A stretch of DNA of 64,000 nt from Hemileia vastatrix (lineage: Eukaryota > Basidiomycota > Pucciniomycetes > Pucciniales > Zaghouaniaceae), in the NCBI GenBank assembly GCA_030280995.1, contig JASXTE010000016.1:18419501-18483500 (forward strand). The letters run 5' to 3'. The first letter of the stretch is position 1. Each line of letters begins with the position of its first letter. Shown piece after piece: positions 1 to 12,700 of the stretch. The translations under genes and the position numbers were made by a program. Below the pieces are notes generated by a model. It ran no database searches, was not told where the DNA came from, and saw only the letters and a program-made list of their open reading frames with translations.

Positions 1-3
1 TCA

Positions 4-61
4 GTAAGTTCTCCTTTAACAAGAAGAATTTCTCAAACTATTAAATCCTTGCTCCATACAG
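4..61 (+). other. Predicted 58-nt intron 1 of element A
   Basis: Donor GTAAGT at 4-9 and acceptor CAG ending at 61. The same intron is seen in D (58 nt), B (64 nt) and C (55 nt), always followed by GATGT. Splicing joins the short acidic exon 1 to the ORF1 frame. Length is 1 mod 3, so intron retention reads another frame. Predicted from sequence only. Confidence 0.6.
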
Positions 62-631
62 GATGTAGAGATGGAAGAAGTAGAAATCGTAGTGGACACA
101 ACTCAGGATCAGAAGCCTATGATAAACCCACAAGAAGAGTTTCCAAAAGGCTTCAGGATAAAAAAGATGCCATTGTCTCAGAAGGTAAATAATCTGTCTA
201 CTCACATAAAGGAGTTAAGGACAGAAAGCTTGAGACTAAAGGTAAGGGTAGATGCTTTGGAAGAAAAGGTGAGAAGAACAGATACTTTTCTCCAAGAGAA
301 GAAGAAATCACTTCCTTCCAGGGATCAACAACAATTGGCTCCCCAGTCCCAAGAGAAGGTGGAAGTGTCCAAGTGGCAGTGGGACTGGCTAAACACTCAG
401 TGGGACTACCTGGCTCAAAACCAGCATCAGTTACCTCAGGCAGGTCCATCAAGGCCCAAGCAGGTCAACCCCACTCCTCCCCACCCTTATCAAGGAGGCA
501 AAAGAAGAAGAAAGCCCAATATGGTGATACCCAGCAAACCCTGGTACGTCCCTCTATTGATTCTCAAGTGCCTTTTCTTGTGGCTGACTCTGTCCCTTCA
601 GGTAAATCAGGAAGGGAGGATGAAACTTTGA
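62..631 (+). CDS. ORF1 protein of element A, exon 2 (coiled coil, Pro/Gln-rich)
   Basis: Open frame beginning at the acceptor of predicted intron 1; the first ATG is at 71. It encodes a conserved block PKGFRIKKMPL, a likely coiled coil (NNLSTHIKELR onward), a Gln-rich linker, a WQWDWL motif and PHPYQ. The same order is present in B, C and D. In B, C and D this frame ends in PW followed by TAA; in A the stop is TAC, so the frame runs on to 631 into Gag sequence. The equivalent Gag start is also changed (CTG instead of ATG at 541). Function unknown; a structural or nucleic-acid-binding accessory of the retroelement is possible. Confidence 0.6.
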   Translation, partial: DVEMEEVEIVVDTTQDQKPMINPQEEFPKGFRIKKMPLSQKVNNLSTHIKELRTESLRLKVRVDALEEKVRRTDTFLQEKKKSLPSRDQQQLAPQSQEKVEVSKWQWDWLNTQWDYLAQNQHQLPQAGPSRPKQVNPTPPHPYQGGKRRRKPNMVIPSKPWYVPLLILKCLFLWLTLSLQVNQEGRMKL

Positions 632-2415
632 GACCTATAGAGGCTGGGAGTAGTAGACAAATCACTCATGTATCAAATCCTTTACTTTTAATTGCTACCT
701 CAATGATTAATCCTGATATGGCTGTGATTGATGAAACTCTTGACCCTGAGTTCTATGATAGTCTGGAAAGTTACTCAGTTTCCTTATTGAGAAACACTCC
801 AGATGTAGCAAGAATTAATGATGAGCACTTGAGAGATATTATTGCCAAGCAAAATCATATAATGAACAATATGCGATTGACTCAGAGATATAATAGTTTG
901 TTAACTGATCAGGGTTATCAAGCATTAAAGAGTGAAGCACAGAGAGTCTCTGATGAATTGTCTCATTTAAAAGCAACCCATGAAAAGAAAATTGCTTTAT
1001 GGAAAAATATAAAAAATGATTTGTCTAAACTAAAAGATACTGTATCTGCCTGTTGCCAGGAGGTAGAGATAGATAAGATAGATCTGAAAAGATTGAATGA
1101 CCATTTGTCATCTTTTCAAAATAAAAATCAATTATATTTTGCAACTATCAATGAGAGTTTATCTAGTCTTCCAAGAATGAAAACAAGACTAACAACCATT
1201 GAAGAAAAATTGAACTCATTGTTAAATGACCAAAAATATTCTGAAATTTCTGTGAAGGAACATATAGTGCATGATGCTCAAATAGTACCTGTGGCTAGTT
1301 CATCTAAAGTAAAAATAGCTCCAGAGATACCTGTTGATATCACTGAGTTTCCATCAAAAACTGATGATGCACCAGGATCTGCAACAGAAGGATTAAACAA
1401 TGAGATTTCAGCCCAATTAGAGAGATTACAGCTGCTTCTTACTCAGAAAAAAGCTAGTACTAAGGAGACTCCTTCAAATCAAAAGAATTGGCCAAAACTT
1501 GACCAGTGCCCAACATTTGATGGTGATTCTTCCTCTGATTGGCAACAATTTATTTGTAGAATTGATAACTTAAAAAATTCTTACAAACTCCCAGATGAGG
1601 AAATTGTGTCCAAGTTAATTTCTTTGTTCACTAATGTTGCCCTGATGTGGTATGAATCTGTTCTCCTGGATGGGAATGACTACTCATGGGAGGATTGGAA
1701 GAAATTAATTAAAGCACAATTTGGTGGCTCCAAGTTCAGAATTTCTCAACAAAGGCAGTATGAGGAAACTAGATATAGCTCTTCTACTGATAAACCTATT
1801 GAGTTTTTAATGAAACTTGTAAAAATATTAAGGGCAATGGACCCAAATATGGAGTTTGATTTATGGAACGACAGGATCCTCTATAAATTACCAATGTCTC
1901 TGAGAGACTTGATAGTGGCTAGGACTGAGTTCTCCAAAGAACCCTCTTCTTTCATTAATACTTGCAATGAGATACTTCTAAACAATAAGTATGATGCCAG
2001 AAGATTCATTCCTAGGACCCCTTTGGAGAAACCCTCCACTTACCAACAGAAACCTCTGGAAAAGGTTGGTAAACCTTCCACCCCTGTTTCACCAAAGAAG
2101 TATGCAACAAACACTTGCTTAAAGTGCAACAAGCCTTGGCAGAAAGGCCATGTTTGTGACAAGAAGATAAATCTTGTAGAGAAAACAGAGGAGCATGCTG
2201 ATGACACAGTGGTACTGGATGATACATCAAGTGATTGTGCCAGCAATATTTCATATGAATCTCAACAAGAAATCTTGATGCTGGAAGAGGATATCCATTA
2301 TTTAAATACTATTGACATTGATAATAATGATTTATCTACAGTTGAAGATGCTGATATCATAAAGAACATTGAGGATAGCTCAATTATTATTGCCCATTTA
2401 AGGTACCAGTCTTGA
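541..2415 (+). pseudogene. Gag region of element A
   Basis: Structural protein of the particle. The frame is open from before 373 to 2415, but the start homologous to that of B, C and D is codon 541, here CTG. Order: Ser-rich head, long coiled coil (about 850-1250), then the retrotransposon Gag fold starting at NWPKLDQCPTFDG (about 1488) through the LRDLIVAR region, and a zinc knuckle CLKCNKPWQKGHVC near 2116-2157 with spacing CX2CX7HXC. The frame ends early near 2405 because a deletion shifts the join to protease. In the 5' part the frame is closed by TAA at 190-192, so no fusion to exon 1 is possible in A. Confidence 0.8.
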
Positions 2416-5400
2416 TCAATGGAACCAGCATTGAAGTTGTTCTGGATTCTGGAGCTGGAGGAAGTGTAGTATCTGAAAGAGCACTTGCTTCAGTAGATCA
2501 AGACTATAAATCTAAACTGATGCCTATCATTTCCAAAAATTGGAGAGGGTATGGCTCTGTTTTGTCCCCCATTGGGAAATACAAAGCCACAGTGTTTTTT
2601 AAATATAAACATGGTTTTGTAAGAGCTATTTGTGATTTTGTTGTCATGAAAAATGATAAATTGAGCAATTGGTTTATTGTAGGGAATGATATTTTAACCA
2701 AGTATGGCATAAAATTGAATCCTTCAAACCAATGTTTCACAATGGAGATGAATGGGAAGAGAAAATTTAAGATTTCCTCCCCTAAAAAATTAGTAAAACC
2801 AGAATTGAACACATGTAATTCTGTGGTTCAATATAAAGGAAGATCTACAAAGGAAATGCATGCCCTTATGTCTGAAATTGACAATGCTTCTTTTGGAGAA
2901 CAACTTTCTGGTGAGGATAAATATTCCATCATTAACTTGATAAAGTCTTTTCCTATGGCCTTTGCTCATGGGTCACATGAACTGGGATTAGTTAAAGAGG
3001 AAATGAAACTTTCATTGTCTTGCCCATTAACTGATATACCACCTAGTTTAAAGAAGAAGCCTTATCCTGCTTCTCCCAAATAGAGAAAAGATATTGAAGA
3101 CAATATCTCTACCCTTCTAAAAATGAATACTATTGAAAAGGTAGTTGAAACACCTAAGTATTGTGTTATCTCACCTGTCCTAATTTCTTATGAGAAAGAT
3201 AAATCCAGGTTATGTGGTGATTATAGAGCACTAAACACTTACACTGTTGATGATATCTACCCTTTACCTAGAATTAGCTCTATACATGCTACTTTACAGG
3301 GTGCTAAATATATCAGCTGTTTGGATGGTAACAAAGGATATCACCAGGTACCTGTTGAGAAAAATTCTCAGAACTTTCTTATGATTGCCACTCATATGGG
3401 TATTTATAAGTATATTAGGATGCCATTTGGCCCAAAAAATTCCCCTTCAGTTTTCCAAAAAGTAATGGATAACACATTCCATCAAGAGATAATTGAAGGA
3501 TGGCTGATGGTTTATATTGATGACATCATTATATTCTCAAAAACATTTGAGGATCATCTTAAACACCTGTGTAAAGTATTCCAGAAAATGGATGAAATAA
3601 ATATGACACTTGCTTTAAAGAAATGTAAACTTGGTTTCCATTCTTTAAAAGTTCTTGGTCATGTTGTTTCAGGCTTACAGATATGTGTTGACCAGAACAA
3701 ATGGCAGCCATACAACAGGTGAAGGCTCCTACAACAGTGAGAGAGCTCCAAAGTTTTTTGGGAATGTGTGGATACTATAGACAGTATATTAAAAATTACC
3801 AAGTCATAGCTTTACCCCTTACCCAATTAACTAGAAAGGATGTTGCTTTTGTCTGGAATAGTGAAAGACAAAGAGCCTTTGACACTATGAAACACTGTTT
3901 GATGTCAGCACCAATTCTTGCTTTACCTGACTTTAATCAACCATTTGTTTTGTAAACTGATGCCAGTTTCATTGGTCTTGGTGCTGCTCTCCATCAAAAA
4001 CAAGTGATAAATGATAAAGTTTCAGAAGTAGTAATTTGTTATATTTCAAGAACCTTGAGAAATATTGAATTGAAATATGGTGCTACTCAATTAGAGAGTT
4101 TAGCTGTAGTATGGGCTTTGGAAAAGCTTCATTATTACCTAGATGACCAGAAATTTGAACTTGTCACTGACTGCAGTGCAGTTAAATCTCTTTTAAACTT
4201 GAAAACACCTAACAGACATATGTTCAGATGGCAGTTGGCTGTTCAAGAGTACAGAGGGAGAATGACAATTATTCATAGGGCTGGTATTTTTCACTCAAAT
4301 GTGGATATGTTATCTAGGTTACCTTTGCCAAATAATGACTCTAATCCTGCGTATGATCCTGAGGACAAAATTATTCATATACATGGGATATATGTGGTTG
4401 ATATGGAGGAAGAGCTATTACAGCTTATTCTGGAATCATATGATAAGGACACTGACTTGAAAAAGTTATGCACCATATTAAATGATCCAAAGAATGCTTC
4501 AATACAAGAATTAATTAAAACCCTTCCACCAAAGTACCAAAAAGCTTTGGAAAAAGGTAAATTTTTAATTGATGAAGGATATATATATTATAGAAGAAAG
4601 TTGAGTAATGTTATTGTTATTCCTACTTCTATGAAATAGCTCATCTTGAAAATTTGTCATGATGACATATTAGCTGGACATTTTGATCTTGACAAAACAA
4701 TGATCAGAATTAAGAACACTGCTTGGTGAGCTAATATGTCTGAAGACACAAAATTATATGTTGAGTCTTGTGATTCTTGCCAAAAATCAAAAAGATTAAC
4801 TGGTAAAAGAGCAGGATTAATGCAACATATTGAACCTCCTGATGCTCCATGGCAAATAATAAACATGGATTTTGTAACAGGATTACCTATTGCTGGTAAA
4901 GACAGTTATAACTCTTGTTGGGTTATTGTGGACAGATTCACAAAAATGTGTAAATTTATCCCTACCCACAAGGATGTTTCAACTAAAGAATTAGCTTTCT
5001 TATGGTGGTCTCATATGTTTAATACTTCTGGTTTTTCCTAAAGCCATAATCTCTGACAGAGACCTTAAATTTACTTCTGAATTTTGGATGTCTCTGATGG
5101 ATGTTTGTGGTTGTGATCTGAAACTTTCTACTGCCCATCACCCTCAGACTGATGGTTTAGCTGAAAGAATGATTCAGACTTTAGAGGACATGATAAGAAG
5201 ATATTGTGCCTTTGGCCTTGAGTATAAAGATAATGACAGATTCACTCATGATTGGGTTACCTTACTTCCTGGGTTAGAATTTGCTTATAATAGCACTGTT
5301 CATTCTGTTACTCAAAGAAAGCCTTTTGATCTCTGGCTTGGATATGTTCCCAATACTCCTGCCCAAATTCTCAATAACAAAATACCTAAATTGGATATAC

Positions 5401-5567
5401 ATCCTGGTGTAAAATCTTTTCTTCAAATGCAACAATTATGTAGAAATCATGCTCAAAAATGTATTGAAAAATCATTTGAATATGAGAAGAAAAGATGGGA
5501 CAAATCCCATAAAGAATACACTTTTAAAAAGGGTGATGAAGTGTTGATTTCTACAGTCCACTACAAC
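2412..5567 (+). pseudogene. Pol region of element A: protease, RT, RNase H, integrase (decayed)
   Basis: Protease has the DSGAGG active site near 2449. RT (3123-3722) keeps the CGDYRALN block and the YIDD catalytic motif near 3515. RNase H follows (YTDAS reads *TDAS: TAA at 3953-3955). The integrase zinc domain (HFD...CDSC) and core follow. Damage seen: TAG at 3081, a one-base loss near 3700 moving the frame, TAA at 3953, TAG at 4637, TGA at 4727 where B has Trp, and a frameshift near 5036. The last part (5088-5567) is open and is cut by element B in the integrase C-terminal region. Compared with B, all landmarks are collinear. Confidence 0.9.
5563..5567. repeat. Target-site duplication of element B, left copy
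   Basis: ACAAC directly before LTR start TGTCGGCC; the second copy is at 14750-14754. Confidence 0.95.
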
Positions 5568-6709
5568 TGTCGGCCGGTCGTCTAGAAGAAGGAGAAAAAT
5601 AGAAGAAGGAATGAGAGGAGGAGAAGGAGGAAAGGAGTATGGGTAATAAAAAAAATAAAATTTAATAAAATTATTTAATTTATTGAGAGAAAACAACGAT
5701 AAGTGAGCTGAGAAGAGACAACAAATTGGTTTTACAAATATTATTATTTTTTTTAAGTAAGAGTTCTGCGCGGCAACCAAAATAATTACTATCAGACTTA
5801 AAGCAACCTTTAAATTGTTATATAAAATTTTAATTAGAATTTTATTACTAATAAAAAGAATATAAACGTAATATAAAAATTGTATTTAAATTGTTGAGTG
5901 TATAATAAGTGATAAGGCTACAGGGGATTATCCAAGGCCCTTTTATAGGCAATGGGTCCTCTGAAGCGCTACTCTCTTTGTAAATACAATGATTAGAATG
6001 GAATAAAACAAATATATCAAAAGAGTAAATGAAACATAACAATATAGAGAAAAACATGAAACAAATAATTAAAAGCCCAATTAAGAATCCAATTTCCCCG
6101 CCATTAATCCCCAAATCAGTAAGTGACAATAGTAAATAACTAAACAAGAGTGGAAACATAGGAACTATGAGAAATATAATTCCCAACAGATGGTACATCC
6201 TGATTAGAGGACATTTTAAGTGAAACAAAAAATAATTTGACGCAACAAAACAAGCAATTAATCTCAATTTAGTTCAAATTAATTTATTTGTTTTTTCTAA
6301 CACAATTAAGGGTCAAAAGAAGCGTCCTTAATAATTGTTTAGTATCATATGAGAGGTATTAGTTAATATATAAATTTAAGTAATTAATTTAAATATATTA
6401 TAAATCAAATTTACACTTGTAATTATAATATATGTTTTTTAATTAATTAAATATAAATTTATAATTATTAAATATATAAAAATGCGCCATTATTTGTAGA
6501 ATATATTATATTATGCTCAATTTAATTGTATATAAAAATATATATAACCAATAAATTTAATGTAACATTTGTATATAATAAAATTCTTATATAATTTCAT
6601 TATGTAATAAAATATTAAGTTATATTCATTAAATACAAGTCTTACCCACTCTTTAAGGTTTTATAATTTATATATCATTTACTGGACTCCTGGAATAGCC
6701 TGGCTGACA
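5568..6709 (-). repeat. 3' LTR of element B
   Basis: 1142 bp, identical by eye to 13608-14749. Read on the minus strand it begins TGTCAGCCAGGCTATT and ends CCGGCCGACA. The 139-codon open frame at 5848-6267 lies inside the LTR and appears again at 13888-14307 only because the LTR is duplicated; I do not call it a gene. Confidence 0.97.
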
Positions 6710-6723
6710 CTCCCTCACTCTAA
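6710..6723 (-). other. Polypurine tract of element B
   Basis: Minus strand reads AGAGTGAGGGAG directly before the 3' LTR. This is the expected plus-strand primer site, and the same string precedes the 3' LTRs of C and D. Confidence 0.75.
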
Positions 6724-6743
6724 AAAAAACAATAAAAAAAATG

Positions 6744-9700
6744 CTAAGATTTTTTCTTTTTGTATTTTTTCAACAGAGCAGGCAGATTTGAAATTTCTTT
6801 TCCAGGTATCCATGCATCATGTTCAGATGATTTGTTCTTATATCTCAATAAATATTCAGTACCTCTTTCAGAAGTGATAATTCTATCATTGAGAATTTTA
6901 TCAATTTCTGCTGTTTCTGTGACTTCCTGAGGGTTCTTCTTAGGTCTTCCTCTTCTTTTTGGAAATAAGTCACTGTTGGAAGTATAAGGTTTAAGCAAAG
7001 AAATGGGAAAGACAGGATGTTTCCTATCATATGGAGCATACAATACAACTTCTACTGCATTATCACCAACCATTCTTTTAACAACAAATGGTCCTACAAA
7101 AGGATCTTTTAATTTGTGGTTACCTTGTAAATTGAAATGGACAGTAGAGATCAACACTTCATCACCCTTGTTAAATGTGTATTCTTTATGGGATTTATCC
7201 CATCTTTTCTTTTCATATTCAAATGCTTTATCAATACAACTCTGAGCATGTTTTCTGCATAGCTGTTGCATTTGCATAAAAGATTTTACACCAGGGTGTA
7301 GTTCCAACTTAGGTAATTTATTATTGAGAATCTGAGCAGGAGTGTTTGGGACATAACCTAACCAAAGCTCAAAAGGCTTTTTCTCAGTGACAGAATGAAC
7401 AGTGCTATTATATGCAAATTCAAGACCAGGCAAAAGAGTGACCCAATCATGAGTAAATCTGTCATTGTCTTTATATTCTAAACCAAAGGCACAATACCTT
7501 CTAATCATATCTTCCAGAGTTTGAATCATTCTTTCAGCTAGACCATCAGTCTGAGGATGGTGAGCTGTAGACAATTTTAACTCACAGCCACAAATATCCA
7601 TCAAAGAGGTCCAAAACTCAGAAGTGAATTTTGGATCCCTATCAGAGATAATGGCTTTTGGAAAACCAATAATATTAAACATGTAAGACCACCATAAGAA
7701 AGCTAATTCCTTGGTGGATACATCTTTGTGGGTTGGAATAAATTTGCACATTTTTGTGAATCTATCAACTATTACCCAACAAGAGTTAAAGCTGTCTTTA
7801 CCTGCAACAGGAAGACCAGTGACAAAATCCATATTAATGATTTTCCAGGGAGCACTAGGTGCTTCAATATGTTGTAATAACCCTGCTCTCTTACCTGTTA
7901 ACCTTTTAGATTTTTGGCAGGAATCACAAGATTCAACATATAATTTTGTGTCTTCAGACATATTAGCCCACCATGCAGTGTTTTTGATTCTAATCAATGT
8001 TTTTTCAAGATCAAAATGACCAGCTAATATGTCATCATGACAAAGTTTGAGGATAGTTTCTTTCATTGAAGGAGGAATAACAATTACATTGGTAAGCTTC
8101 CTTCTATAATAAATATAACCATCTTCAATAGAAAACTTTCCTTTATTTAAAGCATTTTGGTATTTTGCAGGAAGAGTTTTTATTAATGCTTGAATTGAAG
8201 AATTCTTAGGATCATTCAAAATAGTAACTAATTTATTTAAGTCAGAATCTTTATCATATGAATCCAGTATTACTTGTAATAACTCTTCTTCCATATCAAC
8301 TATAAATATACCATGTATATGAACAGTGTCATCCTCAGGTACATAAGCAGGATTGGAGTCATTATTTGGCAGAGGCAATCTGGAGAGCATATCAACATTA
8401 GAGTGAACATTTCCAGCTCTGTGGATAATAGTCATCCTTCCTCTGTATTCCTGAACAGCAAGTTGCCACCTGAACATATGTCTGTTAGGTGTTTTGAGGT
8501 TTAAGAGAGATTTCACAGCACTACAGTCAGTTACCAACTCAAATTTTTGGTCATCCAAGTAGTAATGAAGTTTCTCAAGAGCCCAAACAACTGCTAAGCA
8601 CTCCAATTGAGTGGCACCATATTTCAATTCACTATTTCTTAAGGTTCTTGAAATATAACAAATTACAACCTCTGAGGATTTATCATTAATAATTTGCTTT
8701 TGGTGAAGGGCAGCACCCAGACCAATAAAGCTAGCATCTGTATAAAGTACAAATGGCTTGTTAAAATCTGGGAGAGCCAATATAGGGGCTGTCATTAAGC
8801 AATTTTTCAATGTATTAAAAGCTTTCTGACAGTCATCATTCCAGAGAAAAGCAACATCTTTTCTGGTTAGTTTTGTAAGAGGCAAGGCTATGACCTGATA
8901 ATTTTTAATATATTGTCTATAATAGCCACACATACCTAAAAAACTTTGGATTTCTCTTACAGAAGTTGGTGCTTTCACATTTTGAATGGCAGCAACTTTA
9001 TTATGGTCTACACAAATTTGTAAGCCTGACACAACATGGCCAAGGACTTTCAAAGATTGAAAACCAAATTTACACTTTTTTAAAGATAAGGTCATATTGA
9101 TTTCATCCATTTTTTGGAAAACTCTATTTAAGTGAATCATATGTTCATCAAAAGTTTTAGAAAAAACAATAATATCATCAATATAAACCATGAGCCAACC
9201 TTCAATAATTTCTTGATGGAAAGTGTTATCCATGACTTTTTGGAAAACTGAAGGAGCATTTTTAGGGCCAAATGGCATCCTAACATACTTATATATTCCC
9301 ATATGAGTAGCAATAAGCAAAAAATTTTGAGAATTTTTCTCAACTGGAACTTGATGATAACCTTTATTACCATCCAGACAACTAATAAATTTTGCACCTT
9401 GCAAGGTAGCATGTATTGAATTAATTCTGGGTAAAGGATAAATATCATCAACAGTATAAGTATTTAAAGCTCTGTAATCTCCACATAATCTAGCTTTATC
9501 TTTTTCATAAGAAATTAAGACTGGGGAGATGACACAATATTTGGGGGTGACATCCACTTTCTCAATGATATTCATTTTCAATAATGTTTCAATATTATCT
9601 TCAATATCTTTTCTTTTTGATGGAGAAGCAGGATATGGTTTTTTCTTAAGGGAAGGAGGAATATCACTCAAATTACAGGATAAGGTAATTTTCATCTCTT

Positions 9701-12700
9701 CCTGAACAATTCCCAAGACATGAGAACCATGAGCAAAAGCCATAGGGAAAGAGGTAATAGAGGCAACAATAGAATCCTTTTGTTCATTAGTCAAATGATC
9801 ACCAAAAGAAGCGGTATTTATTTCATGTAATAAATCATCCATTTCAGTTGTTGTTCTACCTTTACATTGGGTCAGTGAGTTACAAGATTTCAACAAATGC
9901 CCAGAAGGTTTAGGAGAGGAAATTTTGAATTTTCTTTTCCCATTCATTCCTAAAGTAAAGCAATTATTTGCTGGGTCCAGTTTCACACCAAACATGGTTA
10001 AAATATCATTTCCCATAATAAACCAATTGCTCAAATTATCATTTTTCATGACAACAAATTCACAAATAGCTCTGACAAAACCACCATTATATTTGAAGAA
10101 TACAGAGGTTTTGTATTTGCCAATAGGAAATAAGGTAGAACCATACCCTCTCCATTTTTCAGAAGTTATAGGCAATAATTTACTCAAATATTCATTATCC
10201 ACTGAAGCCAAAGCTTTTTCAGATACTACACTTCCTCCAGCACCAGAATCAAGAACTACATCAACATTTTTACCATTAATGATAACAGGTGCCTTTAAAG
10301 GGGATATAGGAATAGAATTGTTAGTAATATCTTTAATTATTTCAGCATTTTCTACTGAAGATAAATTCAATACACAATCTTCAGATATATTATTTAAATA
10401 ATGGACATCATGTTCTAACATTAAAACATCTTTAACAGATTCATTGTCATAGGAGATATTACTTTCACAGTCACTGGAAGAATTATTGACATCAAGTTCA
10501 ATTTCATCAGTGTCTTCATTTTGTTCAACAAGATGAATTTTCTTGTCACAAACATGACCCTTCTGCCACGGTTTGTTACATTTGTAACAAGTATTTGTTG
10601 CATATTTTTTAGGTGCAACTGGGGCAGAGGGTTTACCAGATTTTTCTGGGAGCTTTATAGAAGGTTTATTCTGATCATTATAAGATTTACTAAGGTAATT
10701 CTTTGGTTCATATCTATGGTTGAGTAGTACTTCATTACAGATATTAATGAAAGAAGAATTTTCCCTTACATGCTCAGTTCTAGCAACAATCAAATCCCTA
10801 AGAGAATTTGGTAATTTATACAAGATTTTATCTCTCCAAATATCATAATCCATCTTTGGATCAATTGCTCTAAGGATTTTAGTTATTTTCATCAGAAAAA
10901 CAATGGGCTTTTCAACAGAGGAGGATACATATCTAGTATTCTCATACAGTCTTTGCTGAGCTAACCTGAATTTCGAACCACCAAACTGATTCTCAATCAA
11001 GGATTTCCAATCATTCCATGTATAATGATTGTTATCTAAGAGGACAGGTTCATACCACATCAAGGCTACATTGGAAAATAAAGAAATTAGCTTAGAAACA
11101 ATTTCCTCATCAGGTAGTTTATAAGATCTCTTTAAATTATCAATTCTTTGGATAAAGTGTTGCCAATCAGAGGAAGAATCACCATCAAAGGTAGGATATT
11201 GGTCTAACTTAGGCCAATTTTTCTGACTACTGGGATGGTCCACTTTTTGGTTTGAATTATTCATTAGTAATAATTCCTGAAGTTTAGCCAGGTGTTCAGA
11301 AATTTCATTATTTACAGAAACAGCTGGTGCATGACCATCACAAGATTTTTTGCTAGTAGCAAAAGATTTTACAGACTCATTGTCAGTTTGTTTAATGGTT
11401 GAAATATGAGGAAGAAAGGATGAACTTTGTTCAGGTTTTTTCCTTTTAATTTTATGCAGCTTACTGGCAGAAATCTCATTTAATTCATTATTGATGGTTA
11501 AGGTTGAGAATTTTTCCTGTAGGTCAGACACATAGTTTCTTATTCTTGGAATTTCAGACATCTGGTCATTCACTTTTGCAAGAGATAGAACATTTCTGTC
11601 CTCAGAAACTGAGTGTTTGGTACTTAGTGCATGGAAGTCATTTTTTAGTTTCTTCAACTCATTTTGTAGAGATTTTATTTCATTTTTGAATGAATAATTT
11701 TCCTCAATAAGGGGTTTCAATTCACTCAATGTCTTATGCAGACTGATATTTCTATCTGAGATAGCTCTATGGTCACTTCTTATTTTTTTTTGTTGACTAA
11801 GAACAATATTCAAGGTTTCTTTGATTTTTAAATAAGCTGTATCTTGTACAGAAGAACTCACTTTACATTGCAAGTGTAAATTATTTAATCTATCATTTTC
11901 ATGGATTAACACATCTCTCACATGTTTGTCTTTCACAATATTAAAATCAAGGGTATCTTTCAATATTTCCTCAGAAGTTTTTTCAATTAAGTTATAGATT
12001 TCAGGGGGAACAGAATCATTTTTAATTGCAAGAGAAGGATTAATTAAAGATGTAGAAGTTAAATGTAAAGGTTCATCAAATGACAATTTGCTAATTACAT
12101 CAATAGGGCTACTAGTTACAGGAAGCTGTCTTTTAACAGGTTTAACTGTTCTTTCACCATGTTCAATAATATTACCTGCAGAAGAAGATTTATTAGAAAA
12201 CATACCCAAGTGACTATCAACCAAATTACTTACCATGGCAGAGGAGGAAACTTCCCCTGGGACTGGGTTTGGGATTGTGCTTGGGCCTTCTTTCTCCTGC
12301 TTTGTTGGTAGGGATGAGGAGGTGGATGGAAATTGGGTGTTCTGGATGGGCCAGGCTGATGATGAGGAGGGTGTTGCACATTCTGTTGGTAGTGACTCAT
12401 TAGATAATCCCATTTCCATTGCTCTACTTCCATAGTATTTGGATTTTGGATGGTTGAGCTGGGTGGCTGTGAAGGTTGAGCCTGAAATTGAAGCTGATTG
12501 GGAGGCAATTGAGGAGGGGCCTGGGCCTGAATCTGGTTCCTGAGTTCTTGGACCTGATCCCACAATGTGTCTACCTTTGCTTTGTACGTCATATTTTCTG
12601 TCTTCAACTCTTTTATATGACTGGATAGGTTGCTGATTTGTTGTGGCAGAGGAAGCTTTTTTATTTTGAAGCCTTTTGGAAGACCTTCTTGAGGCACTAG

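Larger units (their letters stand above)
1..5567 (+). mobile_element. Ty3/gypsy element A, left part (5' end outside window)
   Basis: Plus-strand chromovirus-type LTR retrotransposon. Domain order is ORF1, Gag, protease, reverse transcriptase, RNase H, integrase, then chromodomain in the right-hand part at 14755-15140. Its 5' LTR lies left of the window. The element is split inside integrase at 5567 by element B: the 5 bases ACAAC at 5563-5567 recur at 14750-14754, and removing B rejoins the reading frame as HYN-LQG without loss. Pol carries several stops and frameshifts, so A cannot encode a working polyprotein. It is the same family as element D (51647-60451) by protein similarity. Confidence 0.93.

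Noticed and set aside
5848..6267. 139-codon minus-strand frame, present identically at 13888-14307
   Set aside because: It lies within both LTRs of B, and identity is explained by the LTR duplication. No family signature.
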